DNA of 64,000 nt from CAVYXF01 sp963772335 (lineage in GTDB: Bacteria; Pseudomonadota; Alphaproteobacteria; Rhizobiales; Rhodomicrobiaceae), in contig CAVYXF010000001.1 in NCBI GenBank assembly GCA_963772335.1, positions 434,001 to 498,000 of the forward strand, read 5' to 3'. How positions within the stretch are numbered: the stretch's first letter is position 1; every line of letters begins with the position of its first letter. This document shows, one piece after another, positions 51,848 through 61,042 of this stretch. The notes beneath the pieces were generated by a model. The model did no database searches, had not been told where the DNA came from, and was given only the letters and a program-made list of their open reading frames with translations. A program made the translations under genes and the position numbers.

Positions 51848-53717
51848 TCATTTTCCGGTCTCGATCTGCGCCAGATACTTGGCGATGATCTGAAAGTACA
51901 AATCCTCCGATTTCAGCTTGGCAATGCCGCTGTTGATCGCCGCGAGCCGCTGATCGGCGCCTGGTGCATCTTTGGCGAGCACCACGTGGATGCTCTTGGT
52001 GGTGACGGGTCTTTCCGCCATGCGAAAGGCCCCGGTGAGGCCGAGCCGAGCGATTGTCAGCTTGCCCTCGAGCTCGCTTGCGAGAACGGCATCGGCCTCG
52101 CCCTGCTGGACCAGATTGAGGCAGTCGATCAAGCGAGGCTGGGCGCACGAGCGTCAGCTTGCCTGCGTCCACCAGCGCCCGCCCCGCCTCGCTGAGGCTG
52201 GTCAAATCACGGTCGGCCGGCAGACACACCGTGCGTCCCGCGAGGCTCTCGTCATTAGCGAAGGTGAAATCGCTGCTCGCATTCATGAAGAACAGCACCA
52301 GCACCTTGAACAGCGGATCGGAGATCAGACCGCCATCGCACAGCGCAGCCGTCTCCATGCGCAGATGCTTCATGTCCTCACAGCCTGGCTCCTCCCAGGG
52401 GAGGCCGAGATCGGCCTTCTGATCCGATAGAACGGTCTTGAGCTGGCCGACCTTGTCCTTCTCCCATTGCAGCGCGGTCGTGCGGTAGGGAGTGCCGGAG
52501 CGCTGGAGCGCCGCGGCCGTCAGCTCTGCGATCAGACCGCCGCCCGGCGAGCGCTGATCGGTGAGCGGCGGCTCGGCAACGATGGAGAGACGGAGCGTCG
52601 CGTCTGCCGGCGCCGCTTCACCCCTCGCCGCGAGCTTCACGGCAGGAGCAGCCTCAGCCGGCAGCGCTGCGGGGGTCGTCGCCATAGCAGGTAGGCCCGC
52701 CGGTCCGGGGATGAGATCCGGAGCGGTCGACGCTGCGGCAACCACCTCCTCCTTCGGCGCCGGTGGCACGGACTTCTTGACAGTATCGGCATAGCTGAAG
52801 CGCTTCCAGCCCAGCACATCGGCCCGCGGATCAGTCTGCCCCCAGATTGATCCGGGCTGTTCGCGCCGCAGCTTTGAGATGGCGGCGAACAGGCCATCGA
52901 TGAAGGCGGTAACATCGGCATAGCGACCATGGGTCGGCTGCCAGTCGAACGCGGCGAGGATCGTGTCGACGGACACGGTATTCACCCCGTCCTCTTGCCC
53001 CGAATAAGGTGCCGCTTCCTGCGCCAGGATGATGGCTGGCCGATAGACCGCAGCAAGAGGCCCCTGCGCCGGAATGCCCAGCGGAACGAAACCAGCCGAT
53101 CGCACGACTTCGGGGGACAATCGCCGCGCATCTTCCTCAAGGAAGAAGATGGCTTGCACATCGGGGAGCTGCTCAATGCGGCCGGTCGAAGGCGCCGGAA
53201 CGAACTCGGCCTTGATCTTCAGAAGCGAGAAGATCGTGGCTGCTGTGAGCCGCGCCGCACTCTCGGGGCCGACGATCAAAATCTTTTTACCCGCAAGTTG
53301 CTGCACATCCGTAATATCGGGCTGCGCCAGCAGGAACACCTTCTGCGTGTAAAGCCGCGTGACGAGACGCAGCTTGCGGCGCGCTTCCGGATAATTCTTG
53401 TCGACGCCGGGCGCGGCGAACACATCGTTGTTCATCACCGCCATATCTACGCCGCGGAATCGCAGGAGATCGCGGACATTGCCCTCGCCGCCATGCGCCA
53501 TGATCGGCAACAGGCGCAGTTTATTTCCCTCATCGAAAGCGAGCGAAAGCTCCATGAGCGCGCGTGAGATGCGCCCGTTGGGATGAGCAAGTCCATCGGT
53601 GAAAATCGTCACCTGGCCCTGAGCAACCGAAGTCTGGGCGCACGCTGGAACAATACCCGGTAATGTGCTGGCAAACGCGAACCAGCATACCGCCGCCAAG
53701 AGCTGGGCTCTCTTCAT
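51848..53717 (-). pseudogene. Double solute-binding protein gene, frameshifted near its 3' end
   Basis: A signal peptide (MKRAQLLAAVCWFAFAS through PACAQ) is followed by a TAXI/NMT1-like binding domain (about 30-310: VTIFTDGLAHPNGRISRALMELS; VDMAVMNNDVFA), an Ala/Pro-rich linker and a bacterial family-3 binding domain. In the second domain the sequence runs ...LTLVRPASL and then loses sense. The correct continuation (IDCLNLVQQGEADAVLASELEGKL to ...AKYLAQIETGK, stop at 51848) is in the next frame. The shift lies at about 52130-52134, where one extra base or two missing bases would explain it. This may be a true pseudogene or a sequencing error; everything else looks intact. Confidence 0.85.
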
Positions 53718-54276
53718 TTGACTTCCCCTGCCTGCTGCTGCGGCCTGCCTGCAACCTTTACCGGCGCTAAGCATACCACAGTACGACCAACTCACTTTTG
53801 CCCGATCATTTAAGATGATTTTCAACCGAAGCGACGCCACTATTTAGCCATAATTCAACTACGATAGATGTGGTTGCAATTCCGTCCGCTGGGTGACCCG
53901 ATACAATCTGCAATTGTTTGACGATCTCTCCTGCTATTATGCCGGCTCAACAACTTCGTAATGAAATAACTTAAGATATAAACAATGTTGCCGGCATTGA
54001 GCAAATGAGATTTGCTTGAAATGAATTCATATGCCGCGACATGTGGCAAGAATCTTCGTTCGAATGAATTCATCTTCGAGAAAGCGACGCCATGTGAGGG
54101 TCAGAGACCGATCATTTGCGTGCATAAAGGCTTACCTCCCGAGCTTCTCAGCCGGCTGTCATGCAGCCGTCAAATCGAACCCCCGCCCATCCCGACGTTT
54201 GAAGAGATGTTCAGGTCCGGTTAAGGGCTAGGCAGCCTAATCTGGGCCAATCGTCAAATTTACCAAGGAGTTATTG
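53718..54276. other. 559-nt AT-richer intergenic region with short palindromes
   Basis: I see no convincing gene; the 66- to 70-codon frames here lack ribosome sites and family resemblance. The stretch is visibly richer in A+T than its surroundings. It holds ATGAATTCAT twice (54021-54030 and 54064-54073, start to start 43 nt), and GCAAAT-GAG-ATTTGC (54001-54015). The last 12 nt carry the AAGGAG for the next gene. Confidence 0.55.
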
Positions 54277-54711
54277 ATGAAATCAGTGACGAAATTTGCG
54301 GCTCTTCTCCTGCTTTCCGGCGCTGTCGCGTCATCTGCCGTGGCCCAGGGACGCCACGATCGTGATCGCGGCGGGAACGGCAAATGGGAGCGGCTCGGTT
54401 GCGAGCAGGTCGGGCGCCGCGCTGATTACGATGAGATCAAGGTCGGGCGGCGCGAGGGTCGTTTCGACGCAATTCGCCTCCAGGCCGAAGGCAACTCGGT
54501 CAGCATCCTGGACCTCAAGGTCGTCTATGCCAACGGAGCACCGGACGACATTCAGGTCCGCTCGGAAATCAACGAGGGCGACCAGACGCGTCCGCTGGAC
54601 CTGAAGGGCCGCGACCGCGCCATCGCCAGCGTCCAGATTGTGTCCAAAAAAGACTTCAAGGGTCCAGGGCGTGGCAAGGCGCGGGTCTGCGTCTACGGCC
54701 GCGGGGCTTAG
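54277..54711 (+). CDS. Small secreted protein of unknown function
   Basis: A 144-residue exported protein: signal peptide MKSVTKFAALLLLSGAVASSAVAQ, a short His/Arg/Gly linker, then a beta-rich domain beginning WERLGCEQVGRRADYDEIKVGRREGRFDAIRLQ. Later come VSILDLKVVYANGAPDDIQV, TRPLDLKGRDRAI and a closing VCVYG. Two cysteines (about 41 and near the end) could form a disulfide. I recognise it as a family common in Hyphomicrobiales without an assigned function (resembling DUF2541). The start is ATG 54277 with AAGGAG 6 nt upstream. A strong terminator follows. Confidence 0.82.
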   Translation: MKSVTKFAALLLLSGAVASSAVAQGRHDRDRGGNGKWERLGCEQVGRRADYDEIKVGRREGRFDAIRLQAEGNSVSILDLKVVYANGAPDDIQVRSEINEGDQTRPLDLKGRDRAIASVQIVSKKDFKGPGRGKARVCVYGRGA

Positions 54712-54747
54712 GCTTTCCGCGTTTTCCACATCTATGTGTGACGATTG

Positions 54748-54775
54748 GGCCGGACCGCTGAGCGGTTCGGCCTTT
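54748..54775 (+). terminator. Intrinsic terminator after the small secreted protein
   Basis: GGCCGGACCGC pairs with GCGGTTCGGCC (11 bp with one G-T) around TGA, followed by TTT. It lies 36 nt past the stop. Confidence 0.8.
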
Positions 54776-54933
54776 CCATTCAAGGCCTTCGACATCCCAT
54801 CCGCTCGCAGCCCCAATTCCGCCGCAAAGCTTACGAAAACGTATACTCCCGGCAACAATCCGGCAAAATCAGCTTGTGCATTGTCCTCATCCCGGAGCAC
54901 CGCGGGGTGCCCGGCAATCATAGGGAGGTATAA

Positions 54934-55092
54934 ATGGTCGCACGTATTCTCGGCAGTGTTCTCGCCGCTGGCCTCATCTTCTCTGTCGTCGCTCCGGCCA
55001 CCGCGGCCGATGCGCCGAAGACCAAGGCTGCCTGCGAGAAGATGAAGGACATGAAGTGGGACACCACCACCAAGAAGTGCGTCAATAAGTAA
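54934..55092 (+). CDS. 52-residue secreted small protein
   Basis: The ATG at 54934 is preceded by AGGGAGGTATAA, an excellent ribosome binding site. The product has a signal peptide (MVARILGSVLAAGLIFSVVA, cleavage likely after PATAA), leaving about 27 residues that are rich in lysine and contain two cysteines (AACEKMKDMKWDTTTKKCVN). A disulfide between them is likely. It resembles small exported proteins of Hyphomicrobiales with a CxKM...W....KKC pattern; function is unknown. It precedes the two-component genes by 187 nt, with a 9-bp hairpin (55114-55139) just after its stop. Confidence 0.8.
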   Translation: MVARILGSVLAAGLIFSVVAPATAADAPKTKAACEKMKDMKWDTTTKKCVNK

Positions 55093-55279
55093 GGCACGAT
55101 CAAAACTGGCGCGGCGGCAGGCTTCCCATGGCCTGCCGCTCGAAGGAAGACTTGCCGGAAGCAGCGTTCGCGCCTAGCTACATTTCCGCAAAGGGAGCGC
55201 ACCTCATATAAAGAGATGTGCCGCATCCATAAAAAATATATCCGCTAGCGGAGCGCGAGAGCCGCTCGAGGTAACAAAC

Positions 55280-55954
55280 ATGCGCATCCTGGTCATCGAG
55301 GATGATCGCGAGACATCGACCTACATTGCCAACGGCCTGATCGAGGAAGGCCATTCCGTCGATAGCTTTGCAGATGGCCGTGACGGCCTGCTGCAGGCAA
55401 CCGCCGAAGACTATGACGTCATGATCGTCGACCGGATGCTTCCAGGACTTGACGGTCTATCGCTGGTGCGCACCCTGCGCGGCGCCGGACGGCAGACGCC
55501 TGTGATTTTCCTGACCTCGCTTGGCGGTGTCGACGACCGCGTGACCGGCCTGGAAGCTGGCGGGGACGACTATATCGCCAAGCCCTTTGCGTTTTCCGAG
55601 CTGCTCGCCCGTATCCATGCCCTTGCCCGCCGGCCGCCCCTTCGCGGCGAGGAAACCGTGCTGACCGTCGGCGATCTGCAGATGGACCTGATCAAGCGCA
55701 CGGTGACACGGCGCGGGGAGCGCATCGACCTGCAGCCGCGCGAGTTTCGCCTGCTCGAGGCGCTCATGCGCAACAAGGGGCGGGTCCTGACGCGCACCAT
55801 GCTGCTCGAGCGGGTGTGGGATTTCCATTTCGACCCGAAAACCAGCGTGGTCGAGACGCATATCTCTCGCCTGCGCACCAAGGTCGACAAGCCCTTCGAT
55901 CGTGAGCTGATCCAGACTGTCCGCGGCACCGGCTATCGCATCTATGCGGATTAA
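55280..55954 (+). CDS. OmpR-family response regulator
   Basis: A 224-residue regulator. The receiver domain has the acidic pair in VIEDD (8-9), phospho-acceptor D51 (MIVDRMLP), the Thr of IFLTSLGG and the Lys of DDYIAKPF. The C-terminal winged helix has LQPREFRLLEALMRNKGRVLTRTMLLERVWDFHFDPKTSVVETHISRLRTKVD, ending in the standard IQTVRGTGYRIYA. It overlaps the sensor kinase gene by 11 nt. The stimulus is unknown. CCGCTAGCGG, a 10-bp palindrome, lies about 40 nt upstream of the ATG and could be a self-control site. Confidence 0.93.
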   Translation: MRILVIEDDRETSTYIANGLIEEGHSVDSFADGRDGLLQATAEDYDVMIVDRMLPGLDGLSLVRTLRGAGRQTPVIFLTSLGGVDDRVTGLEAGGDDYIAKPFAFSELLARIHALARRPPLRGEETVLTVGDLQMDLIKRTVTRRGERIDLQPREFRLLEALMRNKGRVLTRTMLLERVWDFHFDPKTSVVETHISRLRTKVDKPFDRELIQTVRGTGYRIYAD

Positions 55955-57326
55955 CCAGCTTTACGGCCGCACAGCCATCCGCCTGGCACTCGCCTTCAGC
56001 GTGCTTTTCGTGATGGCGGTACTGGTGTTGTTCGCCATTCTTTATTTCAGCCTTACCCAGTCGCTGGAGAGCCGGCTGCGCCAGCGCGTTATGGAAGCGC
56101 AGGATGCCCTTGCCAGCATCGAGCGTGAGCAGGGCTTCGATGACCTGATGTCGGTCGTCGCCAGCGAGGCCGCCTCCGTGCGCGAGGCCGACAGCATCTT
56201 TCTCCTGGTCGACAGCAAGGGCGAGACTGTGGTCGGCAACATCCAGAATGCCGACCGCTTTCAAGGCTGGCGCGTCCTCGACCGAGCGCAGTTTCCCGCG
56301 ATCCAGAATATCGGCCAGCCGGACGATCGCTTCTTCGCCATCTGGTCCGCCATCGAACATGGCGCGCTTCTGATCGGCGCTAACACGCGGGTGATCACCG
56401 AGACGCAGAAAACCCTGTTTCGCGGCCTGTTCTGGGGGATTGCCTTCGCCATTGTCGTACCCGCACTGTTCGGCACGCATCTCGCCTGGCAAGCGCAGCG
56501 ACGCATCGACGCGCTCGGCTCGACCCTCTCGGCGGTGTCGGCCGGACAAATCGGCGAGCGCGTGCCGATCTCCGGCACCCGCGATGACCTCGACTTTGTG
56601 GCGAGCCGGATTAACCGCACTCTCGACCAGCTGCAGCGGCTGATCCAAAGCGTGAACGAGACATCGTCGGATATCGCCCATGACCTGAAACATCCGATGG
56701 GACGGCTACGCCAGCGCCTGGAAGTGGCGCGGGCGAGCGCGCAGAATGTTGAAGCTTTCCGCGAGGTCATCTGCGGCGCGCTTGCCGAGATCGACACCAT
56801 CGTCGCCACATTCGATGCGCTGCTGCGCATTACGCAGATTCAGGCTGGTGCCGGCCGAAAACGCTTTGCCCCGGTTGATCTCAAGTCGGTGCTGAGCAAT
56901 GTCGCCGATGTCTACGGGCCGGTGCTGGAGGATGAGGGACATCGCTTCGAATCCGCCATCGAGCGCGACGGCAACATGACCATCCAGGGCGACCGCGAGC
57001 TGCTTACCCAGCTCTTCGCCAACATCATCGAGAACTCGATCCAGCACTGCCCGAAAGGCACGGCTGTCGCGATGAGCCTTGGCCGGACTGACGATAAAAT
57101 TATCGCCAAGCTCTGCGATAACGGGCCGGGCATCCCGGCCGCGGAGCGCGAGAAAGTGTTTCAACGGCTCTACCGGCTCGAAAAGTCGCGCTCGCGCCCC
57201 GGCAGCGGGCTTGGGCTATCCCTGGTCGCGGCAATCGTCGAGCTGCATGACGCCCAGATCGAGCTCGGCGACAATCAGCCCGGCCTTTGCGTGACCATCG
57301 CCTTTCCGGTCCTCATTCAAGCTTGA
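55944..57326 (+). CDS. Sensor histidine kinase, membrane-bound
   Basis: A 460-residue kinase: membrane helix 1 (about 13-37), a periplasmic sensor of about 115 residues, membrane helix 2 (about 155-177), HAMP, then the dimerisation helix with the phospho-accepting His in SSDIAHDLKHPMGRLRQRLE. The catalytic domain has the N box NIIENSIQHC, G1 DNGPGIP and G2 GSGLGLSL. The H box reads HDLKHP, where most relatives have HDLRTP. It pairs with the upstream response regulator. Both neighbours upstream are small secreted proteins, but a link to the signal is not shown. Confidence 0.93.
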   Translation: MRINQLYGRTAIRLALAFSVLFVMAVLVLFAILYFSLTQSLESRLRQRVMEAQDALASIEREQGFDDLMSVVASEAASVREADSIFLLVDSKGETVVGNIQNADRFQGWRVLDRAQFPAIQNIGQPDDRFFAIWSAIEHGALLIGANTRVITETQKTLFRGLFWGIAFAIVVPALFGTHLAWQAQRRIDALGSTLSAVSAGQIGERVPISGTRDDLDFVASRINRTLDQLQRLIQSVNETSSDIAHDLKHPMGRLRQRLEVARASAQNVEAFREVICGALAEIDTIVATFDALLRITQIQAGAGRKRFAPVDLKSVLSNVADVYGPVLEDEGHRFESAIERDGNMTIQGDRELLTQLFANIIENSIQHCPKGTAVAMSLGRTDDKIIAKLCDNGPGIPAAEREKVFQRLYRLEKSRSRPGSGLGLSLVAAIVELHDAQIELGDNQPGLCVTIAFPVLIQA

Positions 57327-57931
57327 TGAGATGAAGTGCGCTCGCGCGGGCGGCGCGGCGGATCGCGCGATAATTTGCGAATGTCAAAGAACAACACGAA
57401 ACAACCCGCCGGGCGTGGCCCGCGAGGCTTTCCGTCAGTCTTGCCCCCGCTTTTTAGTTTGGTCGCTCACCGTAAAGGTTCGCTCCGTACGAGGGACGGC
57501 GCGGGCGGCCATAAAGGCCTCTCGCTATGGTAGTTGGGTGGCCCTCATGGCCGCCCGCGCGCGGTGATATTTTGGCCCACGTCCGCTCTCTTACCGAAGG
57601 TGGCTCGCCTGGCGGACTAGCTCAGACGAACCTCTGACCTGCGCATCACAGCAAACAGGTGGGTCAGCTCCTGGACCCCTGAGTGTCGGGTTCGTTACAC
57701 CCACCGCAAGGCCGGCCTGCGTTCGCCACCCAGCCAGATCCCTTGCGGATTCCTCAGGCACCGCTTCCCCCTCCCAACGAAAGCAAGCCGGTCTTAAGCC
57801 CCGCGTCCCTCCGGGAGAGGAAACAGGGCGAGTGTAGGCGCGGGAGAGGGGAGCGGGGATAAAGTTCACGGGCAAAGCTGCGAGTGTGGTGAATGGTTCG
57901 TTAGCGCTTTCAGCCGCGTGTTGATAGCGTT
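57327..57931. other. 605-nt gene-free region rich in inverted repeats
   Basis: I recognise no gene or known structural RNA. GCGCGGGCGGCCAT (57499-57512) and ATGGCCGCCCGCGC (57547-57560) form a perfect 14-bp hairpin with a 34-nt loop. GGGTC/GACCC near 57660-57678 and CGCAAGGCCGGCCTGCG (about 57705-57721) also fold. A 94-codon frame on the minus strand (57591-57875) has an amino-acid make-up unlike a real protein. A structured non-coding RNA is possible. Confidence 0.45.
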
Positions 57932-58423
57932 TTAACGCGCGGCGTTGATCCGCTTGCGCATCAGCACCTCGTCTTCGCCATCGACAAGGAGGTCGGGGAG
58001 GTTTGCCACCACGACAAAGCCGTGCCGGGCATAGAATGCGCCGGCGCGTTTATTGAAACCGGAATGGCAAAGCCAGAGCCAGCGATTGTAGGGCTTGGCC
58101 TGCGTCTCAAACCATTGCAGGAGAGCTACTCCATAGCCCCGGCTTTGGAATGGGGGCAGCAGCGCCAGAAGCTGCAGATAAGGTCCGTGAAACCAGGGGC
58201 TGCGCACGCAGATGACGCCGGCCGGCTCATGGCTGACAAAGACAGCTCGCCGCGTCAAGGCAGGATCGTCCGCGGCGAGAAACGCGGTCAGCTGATGGGC
58301 AGGATAGTGGACCTGCGACCAGGGCTCGATCGCGGCGATGGCCGGTCCGAAGAATTCGGCAAGCTGCGCTGTCATGGGCCGCAAGGTGAGGTCGGGCGCG
58401 ATCGAGATCACGGTATCTGACAT
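57932..58423 (-). CDS. GNAT family N-acetyltransferase
   Basis: A 163-residue acetyltransferase. The acetyl-CoA pyrophosphate loop QSRGYG lies in LALLPPFQSRGYGVALLQWFE, followed by LWLCHSGFNKRAGAFYARHGFVVV, the C-terminal GNAT strand-helix unit. Substrate is unknown. It is monocistronic, with 237 nt including two palindromic repeats separating it from rpmE on the same strand. It ends about 600 nt from the sensor kinase gene (convergent). Confidence 0.85.
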   Translation of the reverse strand: MSDTVISIAPDLTLRPMTAQLAEFFGPAIAAIEPWSQVHYPAHQLTAFLAADDPALTRRAVFVSHEPAGVICVRSPWFHGPYLQLLALLPPFQSRGYGVALLQWFETQAKPYNRWLWLCHSGFNKRAGAFYARHGFVVVANLPDLLVDGEDEVLMRKRINAAR

Positions 58424-58557
58424 GGCACGGCTTCAATGTTGCGACCAGACGGCAAAAAATGTCCCCTGCCCTGACGGCCAGGAGAGGGCGGCTACAGATA
58501 GCCGCACGCGCCGCGAAATCACAAGCCGTCTAAGCGCCGCGCCGCCCAATTGCTGGT

Positions 58558-58602
58558 GCATCGGATTTATCCGAAAAGTGCGTATACTTTTCGGTCCGAT
58601 GC
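58558..58602. repeat. 45-nt palindromic repeat family, copy 1
   Basis: Starts GCATCGGATTTATCCGAAAA and ends CTTTTCGGTCCGATGC; the two arms pair over most of their length. Copy 2 follows after 12 nt with four differences, and copy 3 is at 7361-7403 in the other orientation. Confidence 0.85.
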
Positions 58603-58614
58603 CCAATCGTTGAT

Positions 58615-58659
58615 GCATCGGATTTAGCCGAAAAGTGCGTACACTTTTCGGTCCGATGC
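58615..58659. repeat. 45-nt palindromic repeat family, copy 2
   Basis: GCATCGGATTTAGCCGAAAA to CTTTTCGGTCCGATGC, in tandem with copy 1. It ends one base before the rpmE stop codon at 58661, so it will be the 3' end of the rpmE transcript. Confidence 0.85.
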
Positions 58660-58660
58660 A

Positions 58661-58882
58661 CTAGCCCAGAAAGCCTTCGAACTTCTTTTTAAACTTCGAG
58701 AGGCGTCCACCGCGGTCGGTGAGCTGCTGGCTGCCGCCGGTCCAGGCCGGATGGGTGTTGGGATCAACGTCCAGATTGAGCGTCGAACCCTCCTCGCCAT
58801 AGGTCGAGTAGGTCTCGAACTCAGTGCCGTTCGTCATCACCACCTTAATTTTGTGGTATTCGGGATGAATATCTTTCTTCAT
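58661..58882 (-). CDS. rpmE: 50S ribosomal protein L31
   Basis: A 73-residue ribosomal protein: MKKDIHPEYHKIKVVMTNGTEFETYSTYG, then DVDPNTHPAWTGGSQQLTDRGGRLSKFKKKFEGF. The zinc-binding cysteines of one L31 type are absent; this is the cysteine-free form usual in Hyphomicrobiales. It is divergent from the ABC exporter gene, a conserved pairing in this order. Tandem palindromic repeats directly follow its stop. Confidence 0.97.
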   Translation of the reverse strand: MKKDIHPEYHKIKVVMTNGTEFETYSTYGEEGSTLNLDVDPNTHPAWTGGSQQLTDRGGRLSKFKKKFEGFLG

Positions 58883-59076
58883 GACCGGCTATCTCCGCGT
58901 CACGTTCCAGGACGTGTGTTCATTTGCGCGATTGAGTGGCTATGCTTAGCCTCCTATATCGCATAGGCAGGGAAAATGACAAGCTATGCGTCTCCCCACG
59001 AACGGAGCCGTATTGCATCGCATAACACCCAACCGCAAAGCGGAGGCGAGGAAAAGCTCCAAGCCTTCTCACATCG

Positions 59077-60960
59077 ATGGAAGCCATGACTGCCGATATT
59101 GCTGTGCAAGTCCCCTCGAACGGCCGGGCTTTATCCGGCACGGCGCCGCAAGCTGCCGGCAAAGCTGGCCTCGAGGCGAGTATCTCTGCCGGCGAGGTCC
59201 GCAAGGGTCGCTCCTTGCAGCCGCTTTTCAAGCTAAAAGGCTTCATCCTGCGCTACAAGGGCAAGCTGGTGCTGGCGGGCATCAGCCTCGTGCTTGCCGC
59301 CGCCTCAACACTGGCGCTGCCGATTGCAGTGCGCCAGGTGATTGATCACGGCTTCTCCGGCGACAATCCAGACTATATCAACGCCGCCTTCCTCACCCTC
59401 CTGGCAATCGTGGCAGTCATGGCGGCCGCAAGCTCGGCCCGAGCCTATTCCGTGACCTGGCTCGGCGAGCGCGCCGTTGCCGACCTGCGCGACGCCGCAT
59501 TCCGGCATCTGACGGAGCTGAGCCTGGCCTTTTACGAACGCAATCATTCCGCCGAGCTGATGTCGCGGCTCACCGCCGACACCACGCAGATCAAGAGCGC
59601 CATCTCCATCTCCGTCAGTCAGGCGCTGCGCAATATGGTGATGCTGACGGGTGCGCTGATCATGATGTTCGCCACCAGCGTCAAGCTGAGTGCGCTGGTC
59701 ATCTGCGTAATCCCGCTGATCGTGCTGCCGCTGATCGGCTATGGGCGCACGGTGCGCCGCCTCGCGCGCGAGGCGCAGGACGAACTCGCCAGTGCCTCGG
59801 CCTATGCGGCGGAGAACCTGGCCGCGCCGCGCACGATGCAGGCCTTCACTTTCGAGGAGGTGGTCTCAATGCGCCATGCGGCGGCGGTGGACAAATCCTT
59901 CTCCGCCGCGCAGCGCAGGATCCGGGCACGGGCAACGCTCACCGCGACCGCCATTTTCCTGATTTTCGCCAGCATCATCTGCATCCTCTGGTATGGCGCC
60001 CACGGCGTTCTCGCGGGCACGATGACCGGCGGCACGCTCGCCCAGTTTGTGCTCTACGCCGCTCTCGCCGCCGGCTCGGTTGCGGAGCTTTCGGAGGTCT
60101 GGGGCGAGGTCCAGCAGGCGGCCGGCGCCGCCGAACGCCTGTCGGAGCTGATGACCATCAAACCGGAGATCGTTTCGCCCGAGCGGCCTCGCCCATTTCC
60201 AACAGGAAAGGGCGGCCAGGTCGCGTTCGATAATGTCTCCTTCCATTATCCCGGACGGGCCGAGGCGCCGGTATTTACCGATCTGTCGTTCCGGGTCCGC
60301 CCCGGCGAAAGGGTTGCGATCGTCGGACCATCGGGCGCCGGCAAGTCCACCATCTTCAGCCTCATCCTGCGCTTCTATGACGTGCAGTCGGGCAAGGTCG
60401 TTGTCGACGGCGTGCCGGTGAGGGAGGCCGACCTGAAGGCGCTCAGGCAGCGCATGTCTTATGTGCCGCAGGATCCGGCAGTGTTTGCCGGCAGCGTCGC
60501 CGACAATATCCGCTACGGCAGCCCGGATGCGAGCGATGCAGCGGTGCGCCGCGCCGCGGAAACTGCCCTTGCGGATGGCTTTATCGAAAAGCTGCCGGCC
60601 GGCTATGAGACGCTGCTCGGCGAGCGGGGCGTGACGCTCTCCGGCGGACAGAGGCAGCGCCTTGCTATTGCCCGCGCCGTCCTGCGCGATGCGCCGATTC
60701 TGTTGCTCGATGAGGCAACCAGCGCGCTCGATGCCGAGAGCGAAGCTTTGGTGCAGACCGCGCTTGGCCGGGTGATGGAAGGGCGCACCACACTTGTCAT
60801 TGCGCATCGCCTTGCAACCGTGCTCGGCGCCGACCGCATCCTGGTGCTCGATCATGGCGAGATCGCCGAGGAAGGCACCCATGCCGAGCTGATCGGCGCC
60901 GGCGGCATCTATGCGCGCCTCGCCGAGCTGCAGTTCGGCAGCGAGATCGGTGCGGCTTAG
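59077..60960 (+). CDS. ABC exporter, MsbA-like half transporter
   Basis: A 627-residue half transporter: a 60-residue cytosolic N terminus, six membrane helices (about 65-350), then the ATPase. Walker A is GPSGAGKST, the Q loop YVPQDPAVFAGSVADNIRYG, signature LSGGQRQRLAIARAVL, Walker B ILLLDEATSALD and H-loop IAHRLATV. All catalytic residues are present. It should form a homodimer exporting a lipid or lipophilic compound; the substrate is not given by sequence. The start could be ATG 59077 or ATG 59086. It is divergent from rpmE. Confidence 0.92.
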   Translation: MEAMTADIAVQVPSNGRALSGTAPQAAGKAGLEASISAGEVRKGRSLQPLFKLKGFILRYKGKLVLAGISLVLAAASTLALPIAVRQVIDHGFSGDNPDYINAAFLTLLAIVAVMAAASSARAYSVTWLGERAVADLRDAAFRHLTELSLAFYERNHSAELMSRLTADTTQIKSAISISVSQALRNMVMLTGALIMMFATSVKLSALVICVIPLIVLPLIGYGRTVRRLAREAQDELASASAYAAENLAAPRTMQAFTFEEVVSMRHAAAVDKSFSAAQRRIRARATLTATAIFLIFASIICILWYGAHGVLAGTMTGGTLAQFVLYAALAAGSVAELSEVWGEVQQAAGAAERLSELMTIKPEIVSPERPRPFPTGKGGQVAFDNVSFHYPGRAEAPVFTDLSFRVRPGERVAIVGPSGAGKSTIFSLILRFYDVQSGKVVVDGVPVREADLKALRQRMSYVPQDPAVFAGSVADNIRYGSPDASDAAVRRAAETALADGFIEKLPAGYETLLGERGVTLSGGQRQRLAIARAVLRDAPILLLDEATSALDAESEALVQTALGRVMEGRTTLVIAHRLATVLGADRILVLDHGEIAEEGTHAELIGAGGIYARLAELQFGSEIGAA

Positions 60961-61042
60961 TCCCCTCGTGCTTCGCAAATCCGCAGCGAATCGTTTAGCG
61001 TCCCGCAAAGACCGGCTTCTCAGGCCGGCGGGGGTTCGTTTC

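Noticed and set aside
57591..57875. 94-codon minus-strand frame in the gene-free region
   Set aside because: Sequence is rich in Pro, Gly, Arg and Ala without periodicity or motif; the region is full of inverted repeats, so an RNA or nothing is more likely.
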